In this document: positions 1 through 7,773 of the stretch, piece by piece | How the letters are laid out: every line of letters starts with the position of its first letter | Position numbering within the stretch: the first letter of the stretch is position 1 | Assembly (NCBI RefSeq): GCF_030816015.1 | Contig: NZ_JAUSXN010000001.1 | Coordinates: forward strand, 5,766,001-5,830,000 | From: Pedobacter sp. W3I1 | GTDB lineage: Bacteria > Bacteroidota > Bacteroidia > Sphingobacteriales > Sphingobacteriaceae | Direction: 5' to 3' | Length of the DNA stretch: 64,000 bases | Notes under the pieces: model-generated | What the model saw: only the letters and a program-made list of their open reading frames with translations | Told to the model about the DNA's origin: nothing | The model's database searches: none | Program-made: the position numbers and the translations under genes

Positions 1-799
1 AAAGTCCGCCGATGGTGGTTGGAATTAAACATACAAAAAGGGAGATTAATGCCGCAATGGTAATCGGTGTATGAGCATAATCGGCAAAAGGTTTCAACGT
101 TACACACACAATGATAAATACCAAGGTAAAACTGGCCAGTAAAATGGTTAAGGCAATTTCGTTTGGTGTTTTCTGACGTGATGCACCTTCAACCAGAGCA
201 ATCATCTTATCTAAAAAACTTTCCCCAGGGGCAGTGCTCACCTGAACTTTAATTTCATCAGATAAAACTTTTGTACCACCGGTTACCGAAGATTTATCAC
301 CTCCCGACTCGCGAATTACCGGGGCAGATTCTCCAGTGATGGCCGATTCATCGATAGTGGCAATACCTTCGATAATCTCTCCGTCAGTTGGAATGGTATC
401 ACCTGTTTCGCAAACAAAAACATCTCCTTTTTTCAACTGGTTGGACGAACGGATTTCGATGGTTCCGTTTGCCAATAGCACTTTGGCTGGTGTTTCTTCT
501 CTTGTTTTACGAAGACTATCGGCCTGTGCCTTACCTCTTGCCTCTGCGATGGCCTCGGCGAAGTTGGCAAACAGCACGGTAAGCAATAAGACTAAAAAGA
601 TGAAGAAATTGTATAAAGGTGATCCTTGTCCGCTATGGCTGAAAGAATATACGGTAACATAAGCCATTACAAGTGTCCCTATTTCTACAGTAAACATGAC
701 CGGGTTACGAACCATTACCCTTGGATCAAGCTTGATGAAAGATTGTTTTAGTGCGGTCTGCACCAAGGCAGGTTCGAACAATTTATTATTGGGTTTCAT
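1..799 (-). CDS. kdpB: Potassium-transporting ATPase subunit B, 5' part (KdpB)
   Basis: P-type ATPase subunit that energises high-affinity K+ uptake through KdpA in the inner membrane. Only the first ~266 residues are here; the gene runs off the left edge of the window. Reading the minus strand from the ATG at 799-797 gives a protein starting MKPNNKLFEP, with transmembrane segments near residues 35-85, the actuator-domain motif TGES at 155-158, and the membrane motif IPTTIGG at the window edge, which is the K+-pathway segment of this subunit. The phosphorylation motif DKTGT lies outside the window. It follows kdpA by 137 nt, a gap filled by a palindromic repeat. Order kdpF-kdpA-kdpB is the standard one. 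The family assignment is secure. Confidence 0.95.
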   Translation of the reverse strand, partial: MKPNNKLFEPALVQTALKQSFIKLDPRVMVRNPVMFTVEIGTLVMAYVTVYSFSHSGQGSPLYNFFIFLVLLLTVLFANFAEAIAEARGKAQADSLRKTREETPAKVLLANGTIEIRSSNQLKKGDVFVCETGDTIPTDGEIIEGIATIDESAITGESAPVIRESGGDKSSVTGGTKVLSDEIKVQVSTAPGESFLDKMIALVEGASRQKTPNEIALTILLASFTLVFIIVCVTLKPFADYAHTPITIAALISLFVCLIPTTIGGL

Positions 800-842
800 T
801 TTTTTTATTTATTATGTGATTTCACAGATTTATGGTGTGGTT

Positions 843-929
843 TGTCATCCTGAGCTTGTCGAAGGACCTTTGATGAATGCATTTAGACTACTTTGTTTCG
901 ATTTTTTATCCGAAGGCTCAATATGACAA
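843..929. repeat. REP-like palindromic element inside the kdp operon
   Basis: The ends are inverted: TGTCATCCTGAGC at the left and GCTCAATATGACA at the right, with a second internal complementary stretch around GTCGAAGGA. A close relative lies at 32537-32627, and looser ones at 3036-3066 and 63177-63243. It fills the kdpA-kdpB gap, so it is transcribed as part of the operon and would fold into a hairpin in the mRNA. Confidence 0.7.
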
Positions 930-936
930 TTATCAT

Positions 937-2655
937 TTATTTAAGCATGGTAAAATATTCTGCCAAGGGTCCTAAAGCCAGGGCAGGGAAATAAGAAAGT
1001 GCATTTAACACGATGATTACCGCAAAAGTCATCAGGGCAAAGGTTTTGGTATCGGCTTTAAGTGTACCGGCCGATTCTGGAATGAATTTTTTGGCACCTA
1101 ATAATCCAGCAATGGCAACAGGCCCTATAATCGGTAAGAAACGGCCAAGGAAAATCACAATACCGGTAGATAGATTCCAGAAGATACTGTTATCGCCCAG
1201 TCCTTCAAATCCCGAACCGTTGTTGGCATTGGACGAAGTCATTTCATACAGCATCTCAGAGAAACCGTGGAAACCGGAATTATTGAGCCAGTTTTTAGGC
1301 TGCACCGCCCAGGCAGCATCGCCGTGGGAGGTAAAGATGTAACTGGCAATTGCGGTTCCGGTAAGGATCAAAAACGGGCTTAATAAAGTGATAATGGCCG
1401 CAATCTTAATCTCTCTTGCTTCTACCTTATGTCCGAGAAACTCCGGCGTTCTGCCGACCATCAATCCAGAAATAAATACGGCAACAATGAGGTAAATAAA
1501 GTAATTTAATAACCCCACGCCACAGCCTCCGTAAAAAGAGTTGATCATCATGGCCAATAATTGCCATAATCCTGTTAAAGGCATAGTACTATCGTGCATT
1601 CCGTTTACCGATCCGGTAGAAATTACGGTAGTAAGCGTACTCCAATAAGCAGTAGCTGCCGGACCGAAACGTACTTCTTTACCTTCCATCGCGCCGGTAG
1701 TTTGCGAGATACCCATTTTGGCCAGGGCCGGATTACCGCCCAATTCCGAACTTAAGGTTGGTAAAAGCAGCATAAACAAACCAATGGTCATTACACCAAA
1801 AATGGTCCATGCCAGTTTTTTCCTACGGATGAAGTAACCAAAGGCAATGATCATCGCTAAAGGAATAATCGTTTGTGCGATCATTTCCACCATGTTGGTT
1901 AAGTAGCTTGGGTTTTCGAATGGGTGAGCTGAATTGGCCCCAAAATAACCTCCGCCATTGGTGCCTAAATGTTTAATGGCAATCATTTGAGCCGCTGGTC
2001 CTCTCGAAACATGCACCGTATCACCTTGAAGGGAGACAAATTGATCTTTGCCCTCATAACTTGCGGGGGTACCATTAAAGGTTAAGATTAGCGCCATCAC
2101 AAAAGATAAAGGCAACAATAAACGGGTAATTGATTTTACAAAGAACTCCCAAAAGTTACCTAACTCATTGGTTGTTTTATCTCTAAAAGCTTTAAAAAGG
2201 ACAACGGCAGCGGCGATACCTGTCGCCGCACTAACAAACTGAAGAAACATCAATACATATTGCTGGGTAAGATAACTTACGCCACTCTCACCCGAATAAT
2301 GCTGAAGGTTACAGTTAGCAACAAAGCTGATAATGGTGTTAAAGGCCAGATCCGGAGTCATCCCAGGATTTCCATCCGGATTGAATGGGAGTTTATCCTG
2401 AAAGATGAGTACAAAAAAACCGTAAAACAGCCATAGTATATTAATGGTAAGCAGTGCTTTTAACTGCTGTTTCCAGTTCATCTGTTCTTTAATATTGATT
2501 CCAGAAAGCTTGTAAATACCAGTTTCCAATGGTTTTAAAAAATCTGTCCAGACTTTTTCTCCTGCAAAAACCTTAGCTAGGTATTTACCCAATGGTATTG
2601 CAATGGCCAGGGTGAGCAGGAATGTGGCAATAATGCCTGTTAATTCAGTGTTCAT
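937..2655 (-). CDS. kdpA: Potassium-transporting ATPase subunit A (KdpA)
   Basis: Channel-like K+-translocating subunit of the Kdp complex in the inner membrane. At 572 residues it has normal family length and about ten hydrophobic segments. The four pore-loop regions are visible: FVANCNLQHY at residues 111-120, GTNGGGYFGAN at 231-241, GSVNGMHDS near 348-356, and SNANNGSGF near 470. The conserved GLMVGRTPEFLGHKVE-type segment is at ~397-412. The start ATG sits 40 nt downstream of the kdpF stop, and kdpB follows. Function is known for the family; nothing looks broken. Kdp operons are normally induced by low K+ through KdpDE, which would lie beyond the left edge. Confidence 0.97.
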   Translation of the reverse strand: MNTELTGIIATFLLTLAIAIPLGKYLAKVFAGEKVWTDFLKPLETGIYKLSGINIKEQMNWKQQLKALLTINILWLFYGFFVLIFQDKLPFNPDGNPGMTPDLAFNTIISFVANCNLQHYSGESGVSYLTQQYVLMFLQFVSAATGIAAAVVLFKAFRDKTTNELGNFWEFFVKSITRLLLPLSFVMALILTFNGTPASYEGKDQFVSLQGDTVHVSRGPAAQMIAIKHLGTNGGGYFGANSAHPFENPSYLTNMVEMIAQTIIPLAMIIAFGYFIRRKKLAWTIFGVMTIGLFMLLLPTLSSELGGNPALAKMGISQTTGAMEGKEVRFGPAATAYWSTLTTVISTGSVNGMHDSTMPLTGLWQLLAMMINSFYGGCGVGLLNYFIYLIVAVFISGLMVGRTPEFLGHKVEAREIKIAAIITLLSPFLILTGTAIASYIFTSHGDAAWAVQPKNWLNNSGFHGFSEMLYEMTSSNANNGSGFEGLGDNSIFWNLSTGIVIFLGRFLPIIGPVAIAGLLGAKKFIPESAGTLKADTKTFALMTFAVIIVLNALSYFPALALGPLAEYFTMLK

Positions 2656-2695
2656 TTTTTGTTTTGTTAATTGCCCTCCGTAAGGGAGAAAAAGA

Positions 2696-2773
2696 TTAAA
2701 ATTTTTCGGGTTTAATCAGCACGTAGATCATATAGATCAATACGGCGATGGCGATAATAAATAATGCGATCAT
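2696..2773 (-). CDS. kdpF: Small K+-ATPase subunit (KdpF)
   Basis: A 25-residue single-span membrane peptide: MIALFIIAIAVL, then IYMIYVLIKPEKF. Its size, the single hydrophobic helix with a short basic tail, and its position directly before kdpA match KdpF, a small stabilising subunit of the KdpFABC complex. It begins 4 nt after the stop of another tiny membrane ORF (2778-2858) and ends 40 nt before kdpA. Short enough to be missed by standard gene callers. The assignment rests mainly on position and hydrophobic profile, because sequence conservation in KdpF is weak. Confidence 0.8.
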   Translation of the reverse strand: MIALFIIAIAVLIYMIYVLIKPEKF

Positions 2774-2777
2774 AATG

Positions 2778-2858
2778 TTAGATTTTTTCGAACCAGTCGA
2801 TTGATTTGTAAATAGCCCAGCAGAGCAGGATTAGGATTAAAAAAATTAGTATGGTCAT
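2778..2858 (-). CDS. Small single-span membrane protein upstream of kdpF
   Basis: A 26-residue ORF read from the ATG at 2858: MTILIFLILILLCW, then AIYKSIDWFEKI. It has one strongly hydrophobic helix (residues 2-16) followed by a short charged amphipathic tail ending in WFEKI. It is separated by only 4 nt from the kdpF start, so it probably heads the kdp operon. I do not recognise it as a named Kdp subunit. It could be an additional small subunit, a leader peptide, or a second KdpF-like peptide. Translation is inferred from the ORF, operon position and membrane profile only. Confidence 0.55.
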   Translation of the reverse strand: MTILIFLILILLCWAIYKSIDWFEKI

Positions 2859-2922
2859 GATTGTATTGCTTTTGCATGCCATTAGCCAACTCTTATACCA
2901 CAAAAGAGAAATACTAAATAAG

Positions 2923-2939
2923 TAACTGACTAACAGTTA
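2923..2939. promoter_or_regulatory. Dyad upstream of the kdp operon
   Basis: Inverted repeat TAACTG-N5-CAGTTA with AT-rich flanks, about 65 nt upstream of the first small kdp ORF. It could be a regulator site or a short hairpin in the leader. No clear TANNTTTG promoter element was found beside it. Confidence 0.3.
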
Positions 2940-2978
2940 TTTATACCTTTAAAAATTTTCTTAATTAAAATTGATCAT

Positions 2979-3011
2979 AAAAAAACCCTTCCATTTTGGA
3001 AAGGTTTTTTT
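2979..3011. terminator. Symmetric (bidirectional) intrinsic terminator hairpin
   Basis: The stem AAACCCTTCC / GGAAAGGTTT with a short loop is flanked by an A-run on the left and a T-run of seven on the right, so it can stop transcription in either direction. It lies between the divergent kdp operon and the cold-shock gene, where a terminator is not expected, hinting at an unannotated short transcript nearby. Confidence 0.65.
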
Positions 3012-3035
3012 CATTTGGGAAGACGACGATATTCT

Positions 3036-3196
3036 TGTCATTCTGAACGCAGTGAAGAATCTTTTATTGGTTATACTCTGGTTGTACGTCCTACGCGCTG
3101 GTCTTAGCGTCTCGCTAAAAACTCATCATGTAATTCCGTGTCTTCTGAGTTTCCGTGGCAAAAACTTAAGGCCCATCGAGATGCTAAGACCAGCGC
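3036..3196. repeat. Structured intergenic repeat with 20-bp inverted arms
   Basis: It starts with a TGTCATTCTGAACGCAGTGA stretch resembling the REP-like elements elsewhere. It then carries GCGCTGGTCTTAGC at 3095-3108 and its exact reverse complement at 3183-3196. The complementarity extends to about 19 of 20 positions. Together the arms would form a long stem around a ~75-nt loop just upstream of the cold-shock gene. Confidence 0.6.
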
Positions 3197-3254
3197 ATGC
3201 CAAAAACTTTGTTGCTGCGTTAAACGTATGTTAGTTAAAAACAACAGAAATACA

Positions 3255-3452
3255 ATGAGGAAAGGCACGATACTACACATCGATCAATCGGTTGGCCTCG
3301 GATTTATACAAGATGAAAATGAACAGGAAATCGCATTTTGTTTAGCAAATCTTAACGGAAATATTAATATCGGCGACCTGGTAGAATTTAAAATCGAACT
3401 AATGGCGCATGGACTTAAGGCAACCAACCTCCGTGTATTATTACTTATTTAA
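3255..3452 (+). CDS. Cold-shock-domain-like small protein
   Basis: A 65-residue protein starting MRKGTILHID. The whole chain fits one OB-fold cold-shock domain: KGTILHIDQSVGLGFI parallels the first two strands with the G-x-GFI RNP1-like segment, and GDLVEFKIE followed by LKATNLRVL parallels the last two strands. The typical RNP1 aromatic pattern (GFGFI) is reduced to GLGFI, and the HISGL-type RNP2 stretch is replaced by FCLANL, so nucleic-acid binding may be weaker or different. An in-frame ATG at 3228 would add nine residues; the start at 3255 is preferred because it begins the domain exactly. It is preceded by a large inverted repeat and sits 95 nt before a Crp/Fnr regulator gene. Function in RNA binding is inferred from the fold. 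Confidence 0.7.
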   Translation: MRKGTILHIDQSVGLGFIQDENEQEIAFCLANLNGNINIGDLVEFKIELMAHGLKATNLRVLLLI

Positions 3453-3547
3453 ATGCAAGTTTTCAGATTATTTTGTATATTATGAAATAGCAAGATGATT
3501 ATTTATCTTAAAAAGATCCCTTTTTGAACCTAAAAGTTTATAACATT

Positions 3548-4186
3548 ATGCTCAATTCTAGCAACAGTTCTTTTGTACGACCACTTATCCAGTATATGGA
3601 ACAATATCATGAGCTTTCGAATGGCCTTATCGCACAGTATGAAAAACATTGCTCCTTAGTATCAATCAGAAAGAATAAACACATTATTTCTCCTGTTGAC
3701 AGTAATGCAGCACTTTACTTTGTAAATAGTGGTGTTGTTCGTGGTTTTGTAAAAGATGGCACCAAAGACATTACTACCTGGTTTTGCTTTGGGAATAATA
3801 TTGTAGGGGCCATTCGTCATCCTGATTTACAGGCTAACCACTCTATAGAATATTTACAAGCGCTAGAAGATTGTGAACTGATCCGTATTCCCTATACACT
3901 AATTGACTATGTGTACTCCCATTTCGAAGAGGCCAACATTATCGGGCGAAAACTGTTAGCGGTACACTATTATGCGGCATCCGAAAGAGCTATACTGGCC
4001 AGAATACCCAATGCGTTGCGACGGTACCAAAAGTTGGCAGAAAGCAAAAAAGTAGACTTAAACAAAATACCGCTCCGCTACCTGGCAAGCTATTTAGGAA
4101 TGAGATTAGAAACCTTAAGCAGGATCAGAAGCAAAGAGCTGCATAAAACCAAAAATCGCGGCGTTCCGGCATCAATAGAAGATTAG
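3548..4186 (+). CDS. Crp/Fnr family transcriptional regulator
   Basis: A 212-residue protein with an N-terminal cyclic-nucleotide-binding-type beta-barrel (about residues 20-125: the ALYFVNSGVVRGFV and DITTWFCFGNNIVG stretches are typical) and a C-terminal winged helix ending RYLASYLGMRLETLSRIR. The recognition helix region GMRLETLSRIR is characteristic of Bacteroidota Crp-like regulators. The ATG at 3548 is chosen; a TTG at 3524 would add eight residues. The ligand is unknown: the phosphate-binding cassette of true cAMP receptors is not evident. Targets cannot be told from the window. Confidence 0.85.
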   Translation: MLNSSNSSFVRPLIQYMEQYHELSNGLIAQYEKHCSLVSIRKNKHIISPVDSNAALYFVNSGVVRGFVKDGTKDITTWFCFGNNIVGAIRHPDLQANHSIEYLQALEDCELIRIPYTLIDYVYSHFEEANIIGRKLLAVHYYAASERAILARIPNALRRYQKLAESKKVDLNKIPLRYLASYLGMRLETLSRIRSKELHKTKNRGVPASIED

Positions 4187-4519
4187 TACATTAAACCCCG
4201 CAATTTTAGTTTGGAATGAAAATCCTTCAAAAAACAAACCCCGTCCAGTTATTGTACAGGGTTAAAAATTCCAGTAAACACGAAGGGTTTAACCTTTTTT
4301 AATCATATCAATCATCATCGATATTTCATCTACTGCAGCTTCATTGCTACCATCAAGGCCAATCATGTAAGATGCAATCGCAAAAGTTTTTACGGTGAAA
4401 ATTAGGAATCATATAGGCACATACATCTGCTTTGATGTTGCATTTATAAAAGATGCACCGTACTTTACAATACCGTGCATCTTTTTATTATACTGAACCA
4501 ATAAATCTATGCGTTAAGA
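4187..4519. other. Intergenic stretch with terminator and a possible ORF relic
   Basis: No convincing gene. On the minus strand, ~4293-4400, a reading frame ends with the residues MIGLDGSNEAAVDEI, then SMMIDMIKKG and a stop; upstream it lacks a credible start and loses frame, so it may be a decayed gene end. A hairpin terminator is at 4447-4486. Confidence 0.35.
4447..4486. terminator. Intrinsic terminator downstream of the PI-PLC gene
   Basis: The arms AAAAGATGCAC and GTGCATCTTTT pair, with A- and T-runs at the ends, 34 nt beyond the stop codon of the minus-strand phospholipase gene. One mismatch lies near the loop. Confidence 0.65.
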
Positions 4520-5488
4520 TTAGAAATTTGTATTAATGATTAACTGGCTTCTGCCCGAATCAACAAAATCAAGTGGAATAATCCCGAATTTACCATGGGT
4601 ATTGTTGGTAAAAAAGGTAGTGATTTTTGGATTGATGAAATTCGACACAGTAGTAATGCTTGGGATACTGAATATGCCTGCCTTATAACCACTGGCGTAG
4701 TTCAGATAAAGCCTGTTAGAAGCATCATTTTTTGCCTCATTTAACAAGGTTTCTACTTTCGTCCATTTGGTATTCACATCGTTAACATTGTAAAAATCCT
4801 GGACTTTTAAGTTTGCAGCAGCATTATTGATGTCAAATGTAGTATTATCGGCCCAGGCCGTCGCATCGATTCCTTTCGGTGATGATCCGGAAAACCTTCT
4901 TAATAGTCTGATTTTCCCACGTATACTGCCCAGTGTTGGAATATTATTCCCCAAATCCCATTTTGCAGGATTTTGCTGAACATAAGCATCAAAAGTTTGC
5001 TCAAACGACCTGGTGTTGTTTGATGGCGTATGCTCCTCTTTAACACTCATGATGATCGTTTCGGTTGGATGGCTATTCAGAAAATTGATACAGGCATTTA
5101 GTACGTCATTAAAATTAAGGTTCTGGTAAATTGCCCCGTGATGGATTGCGAAGGCATTATCAATGTGCCTACAGCGAATGTCTAGATAACGGACGCCTGC
5201 ATTTAATTGATCGGTAATGCTCAGGTTCTGGCATTTTGCAGTACCTGCAACTTGTTCTTGTGTTGCGCCAGAATCATGCGCACCAGGAATGGAGATGGCA
5301 GCTATACTGGTTTGGTCGGCTACTACACTCATCCAATTGTTTAATGAAAAGCTTAACAGCTGAGCATTTGGATTTGCCGAGCTTTTTAGATTGGGATTTG
5401 AAAAGGTACCTTTTGGCTGTTCTTCTTTTTTACAGGCACTAAAGGTTAGCACCAAGGCCACAAAAAGTGGCAGTTGTAATTTTCTCAT
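4520..5488 (-). CDS. Phosphatidylinositol-specific phospholipase C-like lipoprotein
   Basis: A 322-residue exported lipoprotein of the PI-PLC X-domain superfamily, which cleaves phosphatidylinositol or related glycerophospho-sugar head groups by general acid-base catalysis with two histidines. The N-terminus is a lipoprotein signal with lipobox FSAC (Cys19), followed by KKEEQ, so it is probably surface or periplasm anchored. Catalytic-type motifs: SIPGAHDSG with His71, RYLDIR near 100-105, and AIHHG with His116/117. C-terminal IIPLDFVDSG matches the last barrel strand. Monocistronic, with a terminator downstream and a ~140-nt upstream gap. The substrate in this organism is not known; sphingolipids or inositol lipids of Bacteroidota are possible. 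Confidence 0.87.
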   Translation of the reverse strand: MRKLQLPLFVALVLTFSACKKEEQPKGTFSNPNLKSSANPNAQLLSFSLNNWMSVVADQTSIAAISIPGAHDSGATQEQVAGTAKCQNLSITDQLNAGVRYLDIRCRHIDNAFAIHHGAIYQNLNFNDVLNACINFLNSHPTETIIMSVKEEHTPSNNTRSFEQTFDAYVQQNPAKWDLGNNIPTLGSIRGKIRLLRRFSGSSPKGIDATAWADNTTFDINNAAANLKVQDFYNVNDVNTKWTKVETLLNEAKNDASNRLYLNYASGYKAGIFSIPSITTVSNFINPKITTFFTNNTHGKFGIIPLDFVDSGRSQLIINTNF

Positions 5489-5631
5489 AGTTTTAAAAAG
5501 ATTGATGATTTATTTGGTTCAGGATAATAAAGCTAGTAAAAGGTTTTACTAAATCGATATACCAGAAATAATTTCATAATTAATTAATATTGGCTGGGGT
5601 AAGTTGATCTATTTCGTATTGACGGACCGAA

Positions 5632-6843
5632 ATGGTTATATTAGCAGCATTAATCATAATGAACACTTTCACAAAAATTAATCTGACTAAGCTATCTTCA
5701 TTTCTATTAAAAAAGGAATGTGTCATTGTAGTTTATCTCATCTTGGCTATAGTTGCCGGATTTAAGCAGTACCATCACCATGCTTATAACAATTACCTAA
5801 TATTCAAGTATGTTTACTGGCATACCACAGATCTTCAAAACTTATATCATAATTATCCCGAATACTTAGATAGTAACCATTATGGCCCGGTGTTTTCGCT
5901 TTTTATTGCTCCATTTGCATTATTGCCGGATGGTTTAGGCTGTATCCTTTGGAATATTGCCAATGTATCGATACTGCTTTGGGGAATTTATAGTCTTCCT
6001 ATATCGTTAAACAAACGAACTATTATTGCATGGATTTGTGCGCACGAAGCCTTAACGGCACTCTTCAGTTTTCAGTTTAACATTGCATTAACCGGATTAA
6101 TCTTGCTTAGTTTCTCCTGCCTGGTTAAAAAGAAAGAAGTACAATCGGCTTTTTTTATTGCTTTCGGCACCTTGGTTAAACTTTACGGGATTGTTGGATT
6201 GGCATTTTTCTTCTTCACTAAAAATAAGTTAAAATTTATCATAGGTGGCTTAATTGCTTTTGCAGTATTGTTCGCTTTACCAATGCTTATTTCATCACCG
6301 GCCTTCGTTATCCAGTCTTATATAGATTGGTATCATTCCCTTGCCCATAAAAATGATTTAAATGCATCATTAACTTCCTTTCAGGATATTTCTTTGATGG
6401 GAATAGTAAGAAGAGCAACAGGAAACATTAACCTTCCTAATGCGCCGTTTTTATTAGTTGGCCTCATACTATTTGCTTTGCCTTATTTACGGATTAAGCA
6501 ATATAAACATATTGGCTTTAGGTTAATGTTATTGGCATCGACCCTAATTTTTACGGTTATATTTAGCAGTGGATCAGAATCGCCAACCTATATTATAGCT
6601 TTTGCTGGTGTTGCCATTTGGTTTATGGTGCAGCAAAACCCAAAAAAAGGATGGATAATAGCCTTGTTTGTTTTTGCGTTTATATTAACCAGCCTATCTC
6701 CAACCGATATTTTCCCCAGGCCGGTTAAAGAATTTATTCGTCTATATTCGCTTAAAGCCCTACCTTGCGTTATCATTTGGCTAACCATAATTTATCAAAT
6801 GATGAAAGAAGATTTTGAGTCTTATCTGATTGCCGATAAATGA
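5632..6843 (+). CDS. GT87/DUF2029-type polytopic glycosyltransferase
   Basis: A 403-residue membrane protein with roughly ten hydrophobic segments. The N-terminal NNYLIFKYVYWHTTDLQNLY, then SNHYGPVFSLFIAPFALLP is the signature arrangement of GT87 (DUF2029) enzymes, which use polyprenyl-phosphate sugars to add mannose or related residues on the outer face of the inner membrane. The start at 5632 is uncertain; the ATG at 5659 (MNTFTKIN) is an equally good start. Its last codons overlap the ATG of the following GT2 gene by 4 nt (ATGA at 6840), indicating translational coupling. The GT2 neighbour likely makes the lipid-linked sugar donor. The acceptor is unknown. Confidence 0.7.
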   Translation: MVILAALIIMNTFTKINLTKLSSFLLKKECVIVVYLILAIVAGFKQYHHHAYNNYLIFKYVYWHTTDLQNLYHNYPEYLDSNHYGPVFSLFIAPFALLPDGLGCILWNIANVSILLWGIYSLPISLNKRTIIAWICAHEALTALFSFQFNIALTGLILLSFSCLVKKKEVQSAFFIAFGTLVKLYGIVGLAFFFFTKNKLKFIIGGLIAFAVLFALPMLISSPAFVIQSYIDWYHSLAHKNDLNASLTSFQDISLMGIVRRATGNINLPNAPFLLVGLILFALPYLRIKQYKHIGFRLMLLASTLIFTVIFSSGSESPTYIIAFAGVAIWFMVQQNPKKGWIIALFVFAFILTSLSPTDIFPRPVKEFIRLYSLKALPCVIIWLTIIYQMMKEDFESYLIADK

Positions 6844-7772
6844 ATAAATTAGTTTCTATAGTAATCCCTGCTTACAACGAAGCCGATAATATTTTTGTGA
6901 TAGCCGAAAGTATTAAAAAAGTTTTTTCGACCATCAATTATGATTATGAAATTATCCTGGTGGATGATGGAAGTGCCGATCATACCCTCGAAAAAATAAA
7001 GGATTATGCCTCAACAGCAAATAATATATTTTTCCTTGAGTTTTCTAAAAACTTTGGTCATCAATTGGCGGTTAAAGCGGGCATGGACCATGCTTTTGGC
7101 GATTGTGTAATTTCTATGGACTGCGATATGCAACATCCTCCGGAGTTGATTCCGGAAATGCTACAGAAATGGCAGGAAGGTTTCGAAGTGGTATACACGA
7201 TAAGGGAAGAAGATAAAAGTTTATCTAAAGGCAAAAGAAGCTCTTCAAGCTTATTCTACAAAACCTTAAACTGGTTATCGGATATTGATTTAGAACCTGG
7301 CGCAGCCGATTTCCGTTTACTTGATCAAAAAGTGGTTAGTGTTTTCAGAAATTTTCATGAAAACGAACCCTTTCTACGTGGTTTGGTAAAGTGGCTTGGT
7401 TTTAAGCAATTTGCCATTCGCTACAATCCTGCGGCACGTTTTTCGGGGAATAGCAAATATACCTTTAAAAAGATGTTAAGGCTGGCACTGCATGGCGTTA
7501 CCTCTTTCAGTATAAAGCCCTTGTACTCGGCAGTTTATCTGGGTTTCATTCTGTCGTTTGCTTCTGTACTGTATATCCCTTACATTATTTACGCTTTTGT
7601 AAACCATGTAGAGGTTTCAGGCTGGGCTTCTGTAATTATGACCATTGTCTTTTTTGGAGGGCTACAACTCATTATCCTGGGCATTATAGGCATTTATGTA
7701 GGTAAAATGTTTATGCAGTCTAAAAACCGTCCTAATTATATTATCCGTTCAACCAATATTCAGCAAAAATAA
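6840..7772 (+). CDS. GT2 polyprenyl-phosphate glycosyltransferase (DPM1/GtrB type)
   Basis: A 310-residue enzyme expected to transfer a sugar from a nucleotide donor to polyprenyl phosphate at the cytoplasmic face of the inner membrane. The N-terminal GT-A fold begins VSIVIPAYNEADNI, with VDDGS at 41-45 and the metal-binding DCDMQHP at 94-100. The arginine-rich FLRGLVKWLGF segment and the two C-terminal membrane helices (~226-260 and 268-295) are typical of the DPM1/GtrB/ArnC branch. It overlaps the GT87 gene by 4 nt and precedes a deacetylase by 1 nt, so the three form one operon. The sugar cannot be inferred. Confidence 0.9.
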   Translation: MNKLVSIVIPAYNEADNIFVIAESIKKVFSTINYDYEIILVDDGSADHTLEKIKDYASTANNIFFLEFSKNFGHQLAVKAGMDHAFGDCVISMDCDMQHPPELIPEMLQKWQEGFEVVYTIREEDKSLSKGKRSSSSLFYKTLNWLSDIDLEPGAADFRLLDQKVVSVFRNFHENEPFLRGLVKWLGFKQFAIRYNPAARFSGNSKYTFKKMLRLALHGVTSFSIKPLYSAVYLGFILSFASVLYIPYIIYAFVNHVEVSGWASVIMTIVFFGGLQLIILGIIGIYVGKMFMQSKNRPNYIIRSTNIQQK

Positions 7773-7773
7773 A

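Noticed and set aside
3138..3254. Longer N-terminus for the cold-shock-like protein
   Set aside because: The extension reads through the inverted repeat and is not part of the domain.
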